64,000 nt of DNA from Paenibacillus sp. G2S3 (GTDB lineage: Bacteria > Bacillota > Bacilli > Paenibacillales > Paenibacillaceae), in NCBI RefSeq assembly GCF_030123105.1, contig NZ_CP126095.1, forward strand, positions 5,084,001 to 5,148,000, given 5' to 3'. The position numbers were made by a program, and so were the translations under genes. Position 1 is the first letter of the stretch. Each line of letters begins with the position of its first letter. Positions 54,723 to 63,710 of this stretch are shown piece by piece. The notes under the pieces are model-generated. The model worked only from the letters and a program-made list of their open reading frames with translations. It was not told the DNA's origin and searched no databases.

Positions 54723-55474
54723 ATCTTGTACTTGTCGAGCTGATCCAGGAAATTCTGTGATTTCAGCTTTAATCCAAGCTGCATATCCATAAAGGCTCGC
54801 ATAATTTTTTTGAGCTCATCTCGGCTGCTTTCTTTGACATCCACATTCCCTAATCTAGTTAGATCAAGTCTGGCGAATAAGCGTAGCAACTTCAACGCAC
54901 GAGCAGAGACCTCCATTGCTGGAGGATCATTATGTTTACAGCTGCGGCAGAGTGCTCCTCCAAGGCGAGGGCTTATCAGCAGTTGTTCATCAGGCTTTTC
55001 AGCTCCACATATCACACAGGTGTCGAACTCTGGACCATAACCGGCTGCTTGCAAAATCTTCATTTCATAAACATTTATGATAACTCCAGGTTCCTTATCT
55101 TCTTCAAGTGCGTTCAAGCAGGCCGTAAGCTGGCGAAACCAGAAGCTTCCCGTCTCCTCATCATGCAGGACTTTATCAAGCAGTTCACAAGCGTAAGATG
55201 CATAAGCAGCTTTGATCAAATCCTCACGCAGAGGGTGGTGAGACTTCGTGATTTCGCCGGAATTCAGCGTCCCAAGTCCTCCGTTATTTCTAAAAAAAAC
55301 AAATTCCCCAACGGTGAACAATTGGATCAGTGCAGCATGGCGGCTTTTGACCTTCTTTGCGCCACGCACCAGAACTCCTACTTTTCCCGCGTTCTCGGTG
55401 CAAAGCGTAATGATTGCGTTCCCCTCGCCGTAGTCCATGCTGCGAATGACGATCCCTTCCACCCTGTGTAGCAT
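54719..55474 (-). CDS. recO: DNA repair protein RecO
   Basis: RecO helps RecR load RecA on SSB-coated DNA. The 251-residue protein has an OB-fold N-terminus (MLHRVEGIVIRSMDYGEGNAI) and a helical C-terminal domain with a Cys4 zinc site (CVICGAEKP and CRSCKH). ATG 55474 has GGGGGAAGAGG upstream. A TTG-type start at 55492 would place six more residues that do not match the family. It follows yqzL, as in B. subtilis. Confidence 0.94.
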   Translation of the reverse strand: MLHRVEGIVIRSMDYGEGNAIITLCTENAGKVGVLVRGAKKVKSRHAALIQLFTVGEFVFFRNNGGLGTLNSGEITKSHHPLREDLIKAAYASYACELLDKVLHDEETGSFWFRQLTACLNALEEDKEPGVIINVYEMKILQAAGYGPEFDTCVICGAEKPDEQLLISPRLGGALCRSCKHNDPPAMEVSARALKLLRLFARLDLTRLGNVDVKESSRDELKKIMRAFMDMQLGLKLKSQNFLDQLDKYKI

Positions 55475-55510
55475 GCCTCTTCCCCCAGCCATTCGGCAAG
55501 CAACCAGTCC

Positions 55511-55654
55511 TTATTGCGCTTCTTCATCACAGACCTTCTCTTCTTCCACTAGCTGTAATCCACTATCTTCAAGTGGATGGCCAGCTTCCTTGTATAGCAG
55601 GTAAGCATCGACGTCTCCTGTCATTGCAAAATACTTCCACGAAAAGTTTCGCAT
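55511..55654 (-). CDS. yqzL: YqzL-family small protein
   Basis: This 47-residue frame runs from ATG 55654 to TAA 55511 and starts MRNFSWKYFAMTGDVDAYLL, continuing to EAGHP. The pattern FxWKxFxxTGxxDxYLLxKE is that of YqzL, a conserved small protein of unknown function between era and recO in Bacillus. AAAGGATG lies about 10 bases upstream. Its length (144 bp) makes it easy to miss. It sits 36 bp before the recO start, between recO and era. Confidence 0.88.
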   Translation of the reverse strand: MRNFSWKYFAMTGDVDAYLLYKEAGHPLEDSGLQLVEEEKVCDEEAQ

Positions 55655-55766
55655 TCGTATTCATCCTTTCTTGGGAAAGACGATGTCTCTTCAAGAATTA
55701 GGATGTGCGATGAGCCAGGTTCTATCCTTGCAATTCCTGCCAAACGAGGAAGAACGGATATAGATC

Positions 55767-56660
55767 TTAAAGGTCTTTATGGAAGCCCAAATCCCGCAAA
55801 ACGCGATCCTGATTGCGCCAATCTTTTTTCACTTTTACCCATAGCTCCAGAAAAATCTTCGAACCCAAAAGGTTCTCAATGTCAGTCCGAGCACGTCTGC
55901 CAACCTCTTTCAGCAGCGCACCTTGCTTACCGATAATGATCCCCTTCTGAGAATCACGTTCAACAAAAATAATGGCAGACACATGCACCACACCATTCGG
56001 CTCAACCCTCATATCTTCGATAGCCACAGCAATGGAATGCGGTACTTCTTCGCGCGTCAAATGCAGAATCTTCTCACGAATTAGTTCTGCGCACACAAAT
56101 TGCTCAGGGTGATCGGTAATTTGATCTTCCGGGTAGTATTGCGGACCTTCTGGTAAATACTTAGCGACTTGTTCTAACAGCGTGTTAACATTGCTACCCA
56201 TCTTGGCAGAAATTGGAATGATTTCAGCAAAGTTATGCAGCTTGTTATACTGAGCCATAAGTGGGAGCAATGCTTCCGGCTCTATTTTATCGATCTTGTT
56301 GAGTACAAGAATAACTGGCGTCTTAAGTCCGTTTAATTGCTCAGCAATGTATCGGTCTCCACCGCCCAAACCATCTGCAGCATCCACAAGGAACAGCACA
56401 GCCTCAACTTCACCCAGCGTGCTCATTGCAGTTTGGTTCATGTAGTCGCCTAGCTTGGACTGTCTTTTATGAATACCTGGTGTGTCCAGGAACACGATTT
56501 GCGAATTATTCGTTGTATAGACCCCATGGATTTTGTTTCTAGTGGTCTGTGGCTTATCCGACATGATTGCAATCTTCTGTCCAATAACCTGGTTCATGAG
56601 TGTCGATTTGCCTACGTTCGGTCTGCCGATAATTGCGACAAAGCCTGATTTGAATTTCAT
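55767..56660 (-). CDS. era: GTPase Era
   Basis: Era is an essential ribosome-assembly GTPase that binds 16S rRNA. The 297-residue product has G1 [13 protein letters not shown]3 DTPGIHK, G4 NKID and SAK-type G5, and a C-terminal KH domain ([21 protein letters not shown]). Start ATG 56660 has GAAGGAAG upstream. It lies about 630 bp downstream of cdd with repeats in the gap, which is longer than the usual operon spacing. Confidence 0.97.
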   Translation of the reverse strand: MKFKSGFVAIIGRPNVGKSTLMNQVIGQKIAIMSDKPQTTRNKIHGVYTTNNSQIVFLDTPGIHKRQSKLGDYMNQTAMSTLGEVEAVLFLVDAADGLGGGDRYIAEQLNGLKTPVILVLNKIDKIEPEALLPLMAQYNKLHNFAEIIPISAKMGSNVNTLLEQVAKYLPEGPQYYPEDQITDHPEQFVCAELIREKILHLTREEVPHSIAVAIEDMRVEPNGVVHVSAIIFVERDSQKGIIIGKQGALLKEVGRRARTDIENLLGSKIFLELWVKVKKDWRNQDRVLRDLGFHKDL

Positions 56661-57293
56661 ATTATCTTCCTTCCATACTTTCCTTCTAGTTCAGTCTTTT
56701 TCAATCATTCAATCTTTTTTTAAAGCTTTTTCGATCCCCCTAAATCCCCCTTAGCCAAGGGGGACCCCAAGGGCCCCGGCCCTCTGGACACCAGGAAATG
56801 GCGTACCTGCAACGTTCGGCGGGATTAGATGGTTGATCGCGCATGAGCGCTTTCGTCCCCTGTTGGGGACACGCTTCACTGTCGATTATTAATACGGTTC
56901 GCATTAAGCTCACCATGGATAAAGATTACTGAGATGATTGGCTTTAGGCTGTGTTACAAGTAACCTTACGTAATTAGAATCGCTGGCGGCGTTGCCGCGG
57001 CGCTTACCTCGTAATGTTACTCTAACAACACATAATTTGCACGATTTTAGCCTAACTTGATGGTTAGCGCACACTTTTAATTGTATTTTGTACAACTAAT
57101 TTGAATTTGAGTTATGCTTTTGGTGTTTTAATTGCATTCTGTGCAACTAAATTCTACCTCAAAAGCCAAATGTGGATTAAAGCGTAAATTTAATTGTATA
57201 TTCTGCAACTAAATTAGGCTTGGACCCAAATAGTGGCAGTTTGATTGTACATAATGCAACTAAAGCGCTTAATCATTCAACAATGAGCTGAAT
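56661..57293. repeat. 633-bp gene-free region with a 24-bp motif repeated four times
   Basis: The motif TTTAATTGTATT(C/T)TG(C/T)(A/G)CAACTAA, with small changes, occurs at 57076-57099, 57127-57150, 57189-57212 and 57240-57263. The start-to-start distances are 51, 62 and 51 bp. The first ~400 bp contain GC-rich inverted stretches (for example CCCCC...GGGGG near 56737-56764) but no supported gene. Confidence 0.75.
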
Positions 57294-57713
57294 TCACTCT
57301 GGAGCTTGTCCTTGCTTCAGATCTACGGGACCAAAAGCGCCGGGAAGTAATTCTCCCACAGTGGTTTCAACGATATCGCCCTTCATGTTTCCAAGGATAA
57401 CCTTCATGTCAGGTGAACACAACTCAATCATAACTTGGCGGCATACGCCGCAAGGTGATACGGGGCCATCAGAATCGGCGACAACGGCGATTGCCTTGAA
57501 CGAACCGATAGCATGACCGTCAGCAATGGCACGGAATAAAGCGGTTCGCTCCGCACAATTGGTTGGGCCAAAAGCAGCATTTTCTACATTACATCCGTGA
57601 TGAATATGACCATCCTGATCGAGGAGGGCAGCTCCGACTCCGAATCGGGAGTAGGGAATATATGCCTTAGCACGTGCTTTAATCGCTTCTTGCATAAGAA
57701 GAGCGGAATCCAT
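57294..57713 (-). CDS. cdd: Cytidine deaminase
   Basis: Cdd converts cytidine to uridine for pyrimidine salvage. From ATG 57713, with AGGAGG seven or eight bases upstream, it has 139 residues. The zinc and active-site motifs are CNVENAAFGPTNCAERTAL (with catalytic Glu) and SPCGVCRQV. The usual tetrameric length fits. An extension to 57806 is a translation of the 65-bp repeat and was rejected. It lies between dgkA and era, as in B. subtilis. Confidence 0.96.
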   Translation of the reverse strand: MDSALLMQEAIKARAKAYIPYSRFGVGAALLDQDGHIHHGCNVENAAFGPTNCAERTALFRAIADGHAIGSFKAIAVVADSDGPVSPCGVCRQVMIELCSPDMKVILGNMKGDIVETTVGELLPGAFGPVDLKQGQAPE

Positions 57714-57727
57714 ATTGGGTCCTCCTA

Positions 57728-57857
57728 AAGTTTTGTTAGCATTACTTCTCTGAATTTTCTTCGTACAAAACTTACTTCGAAAGCATCCACTTAGTTTTGT
57801 TAGCATTACTTCTCTGAATTTTCTTCGTACAAAACTCGCTTTCTAAACATCCAGTAA
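57728..57857 (-). repeat. 65-bp tandem repeat in the cdd leader
   Basis: Two units start at 57728 and 57793 (exactly 65 bp apart), the first ~44 bases of each being identical, the rest diverged. On the minus strand the unit ends ACAAAACT and is joined to TTAGGAGG, the ribosome binding site of cdd. The same arrangement occurs at ahcY. Confidence 0.85.
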
Positions 57858-57862
57858 CCAAA

Positions 57863-57893
57863 GAGGCGGAATCGCAAAACGCGGGTCCGCCTC
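57863..57893 (-). terminator. Stem-loop after dgkA
   Basis: GAGGCGGA and TCCGCCTC form an 8-bp stem around a 15-base loop. The minus strand then has TTTGG, so the T tract is short. Confidence 0.5.
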
Positions 57894-57918
57894 TCCCCTG
57901 AATTGAATTGTAACCTGA

Positions 57919-58314
57919 TTATGACATAAGTCCGCTAATCCAGTCCATCACCGGGTGGTAAAAAACATAAACCCCAACTAAGACAGCAAACACCGCCGTA
58001 AGAAGCACAGCTCCTGCGGCGGTATCTTTTGCTCTCTTAGCCAAGGGATGAACCTCCGGCGAGATCAGGTCTACCGTCGCTTCAATTGCCGTATTGAGCA
58101 GCTCGGCGCTTAAGACAAGCGTGATGGAGAAGAGCAGCAACATCCAACTGACCAGCGGAAGTCTAAACACGGCGGCGGCAACAAGTACAACCACAGCCAA
58201 ACAGCAATGCACCTTCATGTTAAGCTCGGATTTGAATGCCGACAAGATGCCTTGCGATGCAAACCGAAATGAGTGCCAGAACTTCTTGTGTCCTACTGCC
58301 GTGTTCTTCACCAT
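57919..58314 (-). CDS. dgkA: Diacylglycerol/undecaprenol kinase
   Basis: The 131-residue membrane protein has three predicted helices (about 36-55, 57-75, 98-121). The DgkA signature ELLNTAIEATVDLISPEVHPLAKRAKD contains the conserved Glu, Asn and Lys residues. Gram-positive members phosphorylate undecaprenol. Start ATG 58314 shares one base with the ybeY stop. Next genes are cdd and era. Confidence 0.95.
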   Translation of the reverse strand: MVKNTAVGHKKFWHSFRFASQGILSAFKSELNMKVHCCLAVVVLVAAAVFRLPLVSWMLLLFSITLVLSAELLNTAIEATVDLISPEVHPLAKRAKDTAAGAVLLTAVFAVLVGVYVFYHPVMDWISGLMS

Positions 58315-58811
58315 TAGCGAGTCAACCCAACCTGAGCTAGTACTTTCTCTTGCTTAGACATCATCTCTGCCTCTGAAGCTTCATCCTGATGATCGTATCC
58401 TAATAAGTGCAGAAATCCGTGCACAAAGAGGAAACCTAGCTCACGCTCCAGCGAATGACCATATTCCTGGGCTTGCTCCTGAGCACGAGTTACGGAAATG
58501 ATGATATCTCCCAGTACGTCCGGAACATCTTCCAGCGATTCGCCTTCTCGTACTTCGTATATAATGTCCAGCTCGTCCTCTCCGCTTTCATTCATCGCAA
58601 AAGAGAGGACGTCCGTCGGACGGTCAATTCCCCGGTATTCCAAGTTCAACTCATGAATACGAGCGTTATCGACAAAAGTAAGCGCAACTTCTCCCTGATC
58701 GATCCCTTCCGCTTCACCTGCTTTTTGCAAAATGCTCTCCAGCAGTGCTATGAGATCGTCCTTTATCTCGTATTCTTCTTGCTCGTTATCCCAAACGATC
58801 TCCAAACTCAT
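58314..58811 (-). CDS. ybeY: Endoribonuclease YbeY
   Basis: YbeY matures 16S rRNA 3' end and helps ribosome quality control. The 165-residue protein has the zinc-binding HGFLHLLGYDH (His3 motif) at about residues 130-140, and the N-terminal TFVDNARIHELNLEYRGIDRPTDVLSF. Start ATG 58811 overlaps the pgpH stop by 4 bp (ATGA). It is followed by dgkA. Confidence 0.96.
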   Translation of the reverse strand: MSLEIVWDNEQEEYEIKDDLIALLESILQKAGEAEGIDQGEVALTFVDNARIHELNLEYRGIDRPTDVLSFAMNESGEDELDIIYEVREGESLEDVPDVLGDIIISVTRAQEQAQEYGHSLERELGFLFVHGFLHLLGYDHQDEASEAEMMSKQEKVLAQVGLTR

Positions 58812-61063
58812 GGGTTAGCTGCCCCTTCCTCTTTTTTCGGCTTACGCACATCTTCTGGGTATTCGATCCGAGAATGGAAAATTCCCATGACCGTTTCTTT
58901 CAGCGTCCGTGCAATAATATCCAATTCTTTAATCGTTAAATCACATTCGTCAAACTGATGATCATCCAGTCGACTTTTAATAATCTTCTCAATCATTGTC
59001 TCCACCTGCAGTACAGTCGGTTTGCGCAATGATCTCACCGCAGCTTCAACACTGTCGGCGATTCCTACAACAGCCGCTTCCTTCGACTGGGCTTTCGGGC
59101 CAGGATAACGGAAATCTTCCTCGGTAAAATCAGGCTCGACACCTTTTTCTTCCGCAAGCTTCAGGGCCTTATGGTAAAAATAATGCAGGAACGTAGTTCC
59201 ATGATGCTGCTCAGCAATATCACGAATCGGTTTGGGCAGCTTATATTCACGTTGCATTTCCACCCCATCGCGGGCATGGGCCACAATGATAGATTTACTA
59301 AGCTTCGGTTCAATAGAGTCATGCGGGTTTTCCATATTATTCTGGTTCTCAATAAAATAAAACGGACGTTTTGTTTTACCAATATCATGATAATACGATC
59401 CTACCCGGCATAATAGACCGTCTGCTCCAATCGCTTCTGCGGCAGCCTCTGACAGGTTACCTACCATTACACTATGATGATAGGTTCCTGGTGTTTCCGT
59501 AAGAAGCTTGCGCAATAATGGATGGTTTGGATTAGACAACTCTACCAGCTTCAGGGCAGATAGAATACCAAAGGTTGCTTCGAAGAAAGGCATCAGACCA
59601 ATCACAAGCACTGCAGTCAAAAGTCCACTTGCAAAAGCAAAACCAACGGCATAAAGCGTGCTAACATCTTTCCATTCCCCACCAGCTAACAGAGTCAGCA
59701 TAAAGACGGTCACACAGCCAAAAAGGGAAACCATAATTCCACCTTTTAACAATGTGGAGCGCTGGCCCGCACGATGAGTGGCAAAAATCGCCACATAACA
59801 AACAACAATTGAAAAGAACCCAAAGGTAAAATCAAATACTGAATTCTGTTGAACATTCAAAATGATACTGGCGAGTATACTAATCAGAATTGAACAGAAA
59901 TACGCTAATGTCATATCCAGAAGCATCGTGATCAGCATAGCGCCGATAGCTACCGGTGCCAGATACCCGAGATAGGAATGGACATCCGTCTGCAAAATTG
60001 CGGTCAACCGCATGGAGATAATCGTAATAACAAAAACAAGCACCAGCATTAATAACTGGGAATTATTGTACTTAAATCCGGCGGTTCCGCCCGAGTAACG
60101 GATAAACACCATCAGACCCGCAGATAGCATGGTAGCAAGTAACAGCAATCCAACCTGAGGCCAATAGTTGACCTCATTACTTAACAGGCCATTCTCATCC
60201 AAAAGAGCGTACAGCTCAGGGGTAATTTTTTGCCCTTTAGCGACAAGGACTTCACCTTGCTCAATGAACACATCCGGTGTGTTCTCACGAGCCTGTACCT
60301 TCGCTTCCTTCGTTGCATCTTCGTCATAGAACTTATTGCTTGTAATAACGAGTCGGACTAACTCTTGCACAACCTCACGAGCCGTACGCTGACTCAGAGA
60401 ACTGATACTGACCTGCTCCGCCACTTTGGCGCGCGCAGTCTGGGCATCTGTGATCTGATCGTTCATCAGCCTAGTCACAATATCACGAGCAACAGGCTTC
60501 ATTTCGATAATGTCTTGAGAGGTCAGTCGCGGAATCTTAATGTAAGTTTCATCTGGAATGACATAGGTTTGCTCTTTTATGACAGATTGCATTTCCTCCA
60601 AAAGATGATCGGAATAAGTGCCTCCACCCCGATTTGAGGCTATGAAATTCAAAATAAAATCATTGGCTCTCTGCGGAATCTCATCACGATAAATCTCAGT
60701 CTTATCGCTTTGCGAAATCAAATCATCCTGATTCAGGCGATCAATCCGGTCCAGCAGCGATGTTACAAGATTATCGGCCCTCATCGGGATAATTTTATAC
60801 TTAGGAGATACACCTTCGGCAGCTTCTTCTGCCGCCTTTAGTGTTGCCTTCTTGTCCAAAATTTGCTTAGGCGCTGTAATCTCCTTCGCGCTGAGCGTAT
60901 TTTCTTTAATATCATACCGCTTAGGTAGCAGATCAGGCGATAGACTAAAGTAGAACACAAGCCCGAGTAACAGGAAAAGAGCATAGCGTGTCGCCGCGCT
61001 ATACTTCCATCCGTTGTTCGTATATACAAATCCGCTTAATTTAGATGGTTGCTTTGAAGCCAT
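58808..61063 (-). CDS. pgpH: 7TM-HD cyclic-di-AMP phosphodiesterase (PgpH-like)
   Basis: The 751-residue product has an N-terminal membrane helix (about 26-44), a ~230-residue extracellular domain and seven further membrane helices (about 305-500). A cytoplasmic HD domain contains YYHDIGKTKRP and AEQHHGTTFLHYFYHKA. PgpH-type enzymes hydrolyse cyclic di-AMP. The last ~25 residues are charged. Start ATG 61063 is preceded by AAAGGGGATTG. It lies between phoH and ybeY, as yqfF in B. subtilis. Confidence 0.94.
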   Translation of the reverse strand: MASKQPSKLSGFVYTNNGWKYSAATRYALFLLLGLVFYFSLSPDLLPKRYDIKENTLSAKEITAPKQILDKKATLKAAEEAAEGVSPKYKIIPMRADNLVTSLLDRIDRLNQDDLISQSDKTEIYRDEIPQRANDFILNFIASNRGGGTYSDHLLEEMQSVIKEQTYVIPDETYIKIPRLTSQDIIEMKPVARDIVTRLMNDQITDAQTARAKVAEQVSISSLSQRTAREVVQELVRLVITSNKFYDEDATKEAKVQARENTPDVFIEQGEVLVAKGQKITPELYALLDENGLLSNEVNYWPQVGLLLLATMLSAGLMVFIRYSGGTAGFKYNNSQLLMLVLVFVITIISMRLTAILQTDVHSYLGYLAPVAIGAMLITMLLDMTLAYFCSILISILASIILNVQQNSVFDFTFGFFSIVVCYVAIFATHRAGQRSTLLKGGIMVSLFGCVTVFMLTLLAGGEWKDVSTLYAVGFAFASGLLTAVLVIGLMPFFEATFGILSALKLVELSNPNHPLLRKLLTETPGTYHHSVMVGNLSEAAAEAIGADGLLCRVGSYYHDIGKTKRPFYFIENQNNMENPHDSIEPKLSKSIIVAHARDGVEMQREYKLPKPIRDIAEQHHGTTFLHYFYHKALKLAEEKGVEPDFTEEDFRYPGPKAQSKEAAVVGIADSVEAAVRSLRKPTVLQVETMIEKIIKSRLDDHQFDECDLTIKELDIIARTLKETVMGIFHSRIEYPEDVRKPKKEEGAANP

Positions 61064-61077
61064 GAAGACAATCCCCT

Positions 61078-62049
61078 TTATTGGAGGTTTTCGGCAGAGC
61101 GGTCATAGGCAACGATTATTTTCTGCACCAGGGAATGCCGTACAACATCCTGTTCCGCGAAGTAGACAAAGCCAAGTTCTTCTATGCCAGATAAAATCGC
61201 TTTAGCCTCAATCAAACCGGATTTCTTGCCGCGTGGCAGGTCAATCTGGGTAACGTCACCCGTAATCACCATTTTGGACCCGAAGCCGAGTCGAGTCAAA
61301 AACATTTTCATTTGCTCAGGTGTTGTATTCTGGGCTTCATCCAAAATAATAAATGAATCATCCAGCGTACGACCACGCATATAAGCGAGCGGAGCAATTT
61401 CAATCAATCCCCGTTCAAGTGCCTTAGCCACCTGATCGGGCCCCATAACGTCGTATAAGGCATCATATAACGGACGGAGGTATGGATCTACTTTTTCTTG
61501 CAAATCCCCTGGGAGGAACCCTAGACTCTCTCCTGCTTCTACTGCTGGGCGCGTAAGAATGATACGCTTAACAGAACCTTCTTTTAGTGCCGTAACTGCA
61601 AGCACTACCGCCAAGTAGGTCTTACCCGTTCCTGCAGGACCGATTCCGAATACAATATCACGCTTCTTGATGGTTGTCACATAATGCTTCTGGCCAATCG
61701 TTTTAACACGGATAGGCTTTCCACGAAAAGTTGTTGTAATTTCTCCCTTGAACAAATCGAGCAATTGATCGACTCGAAAGTCTTTCGCCAGCTCCACAGC
61801 GTACTGCACATCACGTTCAGTAAGTATGTAACCGCTCCGAATGAGGGACAGCAGCACATTAAACAATTGTCCCAGCATGTCTACTTCCCGCTCCGCACCA
61901 CGTATCGTTAACTCTGCTTCACGGGAATCAATAATAGCAGGAATTTCACTCTCGATGATTTTTAGGAATCCATCTTGCGGGCCGAACAACGATTGCGCTT
62001 CTCCCGCATTTTGCAAAGTAATACGAATGCTTGCAGTCTGTTCTGACAA
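61078..62049 (-). CDS. phoH: PhoH-family ATPase
   Basis: The 323-residue protein has an N-terminal KH-like segment and a PhoH ATPase domain with GPAGTGKTYLAVV and FIILDEAQNTTPEQM. It lacks the PIN domain of YlaK. Start TTG 62049 has GAGGAG upstream; no good ATG is closer. It lies next to pgpH and ybeY, a conserved pairing linked to ribosome maturation. The biochemical role is not settled. Confidence 0.94.
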   Translation of the reverse strand: MSEQTASIRITLQNAGEAQSLFGPQDGFLKIIESEIPAIIDSREAELTIRGAEREVDMLGQLFNVLLSLIRSGYILTERDVQYAVELAKDFRVDQLLDLFKGEITTTFRGKPIRVKTIGQKHYVTTIKKRDIVFGIGPAGTGKTYLAVVLAVTALKEGSVKRIILTRPAVEAGESLGFLPGDLQEKVDPYLRPLYDALYDVMGPDQVAKALERGLIEIAPLAYMRGRTLDDSFIILDEAQNTTPEQMKMFLTRLGFGSKMVITGDVTQIDLPRGKKSGLIEAKAILSGIEELGFVYFAEQDVVRHSLVQKIIVAYDRSAENLQ

Positions 62050-62064
62050 GTAGCCTCATTCTCC

Positions 62065-63246
62065 TCAATTGTTTACTATTGGCAGTTCTTCGGAAATTTT
62101 CTCTTCTACTTCAAAGATCACTTTCATATAAACTTTACCATTCTCTTTCTTCTCATGCAAAACTTTTTGACTTTTGATGACGCTATCAACGCCATAACGC
62201 GCCAAAATATCATTCTTCGCTCGCTCTATTCCCTTTTCAAATCCAGCCTCTGGAGTTAATGTCTCACTTGTTTCACTAATCTCCATTTCTTTCTCAGTCA
62301 TTAGGCCCAGCGGCAGCTTAATAGACCGCCAGGACAGCGGATCGTGCTCAGTAAGTGTTCGGGATTTCTCAAAAGGAGAATCGCCATACCCCCATAGCTG
62401 GATAGCCCATTTACCAAGCACCAGATAGGTTCGATCCTTACGCTCCCCTGTATATGAGCTGTTCGTTGTTGTAAGTGGCACCTCTATATTGTATTCATGC
62501 CACACTAAACCCTTAACCTCACCTTTAGCTACCACGTACTGTACATTCTCTTCGTCACCTAAAGCACCCGAGATCAAGATATCCCCTTTTTTAACCCGTG
62601 AGTTACGCGCTACAACCGGTCTACCCTGCTCCGCATATATTTCAGTTACCACCGCATCTGTTCTGCTAATCAAATGTCGCTGACTAAGTAGAGGTTTGAT
62701 ATCCGGCTGTTTAGATTCAACCACCTGAATTTTAATGCTCGTCCCCGTCCGCTGCACCCCTATCCATGAAACGCCGGGTAATTGGGCTAGGAGCCCCTTA
62801 GAGAGCTTGTCCGGCTCATCCAGACGCCATATCCATTGAAAAGGATACACCCCCTCCTGGCGAGCAGCTGCCAATATATCCTCAGAGGCAATTTTTTCAT
62901 TTCCCTCGACTCTAATGCTCCATACCATCGTAGATAACATAAAGAGCATAATCCCGAATACCAATATTCCCATGCCAAAAAATTTACGTTTCCAAAGCCG
63001 CGCCATCACAAAAGGCAGTCCGCTTCTTCCTGTAACGTGCATCCGACAGCCTGTCTTCTTTAAAATCGGACGGAGGACATAAAAATCATTAAGAAGCAGC
63101 TTAAGGGAAGCGCCGCCCTCAGCGGGCCTCACATCCCAAATCACTATACCTGCTTCAGAAATGACATTAATGAATCTCTCCACCTGAGGCCCCGTCACAT
63201 GCAGTGTAACGGATCCCCGCAGTGATGAAAGAGGTGGTTCCTTCAT
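62065..63246 (-). CDS. yqfD: Sporulation protein YqfD
   Basis: YqfD is the membrane partner of YqfC in forespore development in B. subtilis. The 393-residue protein has an N-terminal ~80-residue cytoplasmic domain, a helix (about 89-112, FFGMGILVFGIMLFMLSTMVW) and a large extracytoplasmic domain with VYPFQWIWRLDEP and VVTEIYAEQGRPVV. It ends at EELPIVNN. Start ATG 63246 overlaps the yqfC stop (ATGA). It is followed by phoH. Confidence 0.93.
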   Translation of the reverse strand: MKEPPLSSLRGSVTLHVTGPQVERFINVISEAGIVIWDVRPAEGGASLKLLLNDFYVLRPILKKTGCRMHVTGRSGLPFVMARLWKRKFFGMGILVFGIMLFMLSTMVWSIRVEGNEKIASEDILAAARQEGVYPFQWIWRLDEPDKLSKGLLAQLPGVSWIGVQRTGTSIKIQVVESKQPDIKPLLSQRHLISRTDAVVTEIYAEQGRPVVARNSRVKKGDILISGALGDEENVQYVVAKGEVKGLVWHEYNIEVPLTTTNSSYTGERKDRTYLVLGKWAIQLWGYGDSPFEKSRTLTEHDPLSWRSIKLPLGLMTEKEMEISETSETLTPEAGFEKGIERAKNDILARYGVDSVIKSQKVLHEKKENGKVYMKVIFEVEEKISEELPIVNN

Positions 63247-63536
63247 GATTTCCCCTCGCTTTCTTTATATTTGATCTCTCCGATAATGCCTTCTACCGCC
63301 AGCTCCTGGCCAAGAATATTGCGAATGACAAGATCCTCGCCTGTGATTTCAAGCGATCCTTTAGCTAACGCGAGCTTAAGCTGGCCTGAGGAAAAATGCA
63401 GCACGCCGCGATGATTCTCGATATACAGTTCCTTATTGCCGATCAGGGTGATCCGGGGCATTTCCTGTAGTAAGTCCTGTGGTAAATCCAACACCCCGTT
63501 TGTCCATCCCCGCAGCCTGCGGCCAATACGGGTCAT
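63243..63536 (-). CDS. yqfC: Sporulation protein YqfC
   Basis: YqfC is a small protein made early in sporulation and co-transcribed with yqfD. From ATG 63536, with AAGGGGGAG about nine bases upstream, it has 97 residues, near the B. subtilis length. The beta-rich core is PRITLIGNKELYIENHRGVLHF and VIRNILGQELAVEGIIGEIKY. A longer frame to 63608 adds 24 basic residues without a site. Confidence 0.88.
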   Translation of the reverse strand: MTRIGRRLRGWTNGVLDLPQDLLQEMPRITLIGNKELYIENHRGVLHFSSGQLKLALAKGSLEITGEDLVIRNILGQELAVEGIIGEIKYKESEGKS

Positions 63537-63568
63537 AAGTAGACGCTCCCCCTTCCTGCCTTCTGTAC

Positions 63569-63597
63569 ACCTTATGCGGCAACGCTTTTGTTTATGA
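63569..63597 (-). promoter_or_regulatory. Possible sporulation sigma-E-type promoter of yqfC
   Basis: On the minus strand TCATAAAC (63597-63590) and CATAAGGT (63576-63569) are 13 bp apart. They resemble the sigma-E -35 and -10 elements with mismatches. The leader would be short. Confidence 0.3.
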
Positions 63598-63637
63598 GAA
63601 GAACTCATAAAGGAGCACCTTTCAGGTATAAAAAAAC

Positions 63638-63690
63638 AAAAAAAAAAAGCCTCAGCTTTCCTATCGTTAAGATAAGAAAGCTAAGGCTTA
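63638..63690 (-). terminator. Strong terminator upstream of yqfC
   Basis: TAAGCCTTAGCTTTC pairs with GAAAGCTGAGGCTT, followed by a long T run on the minus strand. It ends transcription of the truncated upstream gene. Confidence 0.92.
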
Positions 63691-63710
63691 ATTGTTACTT
63701 TGACCTAAAA

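Noticed and set aside
56910..57095. 61-residue minus-strand frame between cdd and era
   Set aside because: No ribosome binding site, unusual basic composition, and it covers one of the 24-bp repeats.
57076..57263. Possible CRISPR array
   Set aside because: Only four 24-bp units, variable in sequence, with uneven 27-38-bp spacers and no cas genes nearby.
57714..57806. N-terminal extension of cytidine deaminase
   Set aside because: The extra residues translate the 65-bp repeat; the AGGAGG site fits the shorter start.
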